Source of the DNA: Cupriavidus sp. WGlv3
Lineage (GTDB): Bacteria; Pseudomonadota; Gammaproteobacteria; Burkholderiales; Burkholderiaceae
Direction: 5' to 3'
Assembly: GCF_023952475.1 (NCBI RefSeq)
Contig: NZ_JALHRX010000005.1
Span: 1-64,000 of the forward strand
Length of the DNA: 64,000 bases
Below the pieces are notes generated by a model that did no database searches, was not told the DNA's origin, and was given only the letters and a program-made list of their open reading frames with translations. The first letter of the stretch is position 1. Every line of letters starts with the position of its first letter. Both the position numbers and the translations under genes were made by a program. Below, piece by piece: positions 62,789-64,000 of this stretch.

Positions 62789-64000
<1,212 letters not shown>

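Overview
The window is high-GC, gene-dense chromosomal DNA of a betaproteobacterium, most likely Cupriavidus/Ralstonia (Burkholderiaceae). The evidence is an AcnD/PrpF-type methylcitrate locus directly after what looks like prpC, the codon style with very long antisense open frames, and recognisable housekeeping genes (ABC-F/YbiT, tadA, ldcA, queD/queE, galU, uppP, guaA). I see no insertion sequence, CRISPR array, rRNA or prophage. All assignments come from reading motifs; no database search was run.

Layout. 0-5.5 kb: acnD and prpF (propionate catabolism through 2-methylcitrate), then a secreted L-asparaginase. 5.5-14.5 kb: minus-strand catabolic or accessory enzymes (galactose-oxidase-like protein, PaaI-type thioesterase, MOSC/glutamine-amidotransferase pair, penicillin acylase, aldehyde dehydrogenase). 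14.6-22.1 kb: housekeeping block (ABC-F ATPase, ldcA-tadA-queD-queE) and small unknowns, ending in a DUF2239 gene with a clear operator/promoter arrangement. 22.2-27.1 kb: polyamine-flavoured block of two FAD amine oxidoreductases (one with a C-terminal Rieske domain), a DUF2231 membrane protein and homospermidine synthase.

27.3-37.1 kb is the most accessory-looking part. A very large Ig-repeat autotransporter is divergent from three tandem tail-collar (microcystin-dependent-protein-like) genes, a GNAT acetyltransferase and a protein that joins a LamG-like fold to an aerolysin-like pore segment. A convergent LuxR-type regulator closes the block. Two strong palindromes sit in the divergent promoter region. 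This is my best candidate for an undescribed surface/secreted system.

37.2-47 kb: VTT membrane protein, a hipBA toxin-antitoxin operon preceded by four operators at exact 27-bp spacing, a tRNA Asn-Gly-Thr operon, a Tat-exported epoxide-hydrolase-like enzyme, and an outer-membrane protein plus lipoprotein pair bracketed by two paralogous unknown proteins. 47-61 kb: exopolysaccharide locus in two convergent arms (initiating phosphoglycosyltransferase and one glycosyltransferase on plus; wza-wzb-wzc-polymerase-pyruvyltransferase-flippase-glycoside hydrolase on minus), followed by galU and uppP, which supply UDP-glucose and recycle undecaprenyl phosphate. 61-64 kb: two lipoproteins and the C-terminal three quarters of guaA, cut by the window edge.
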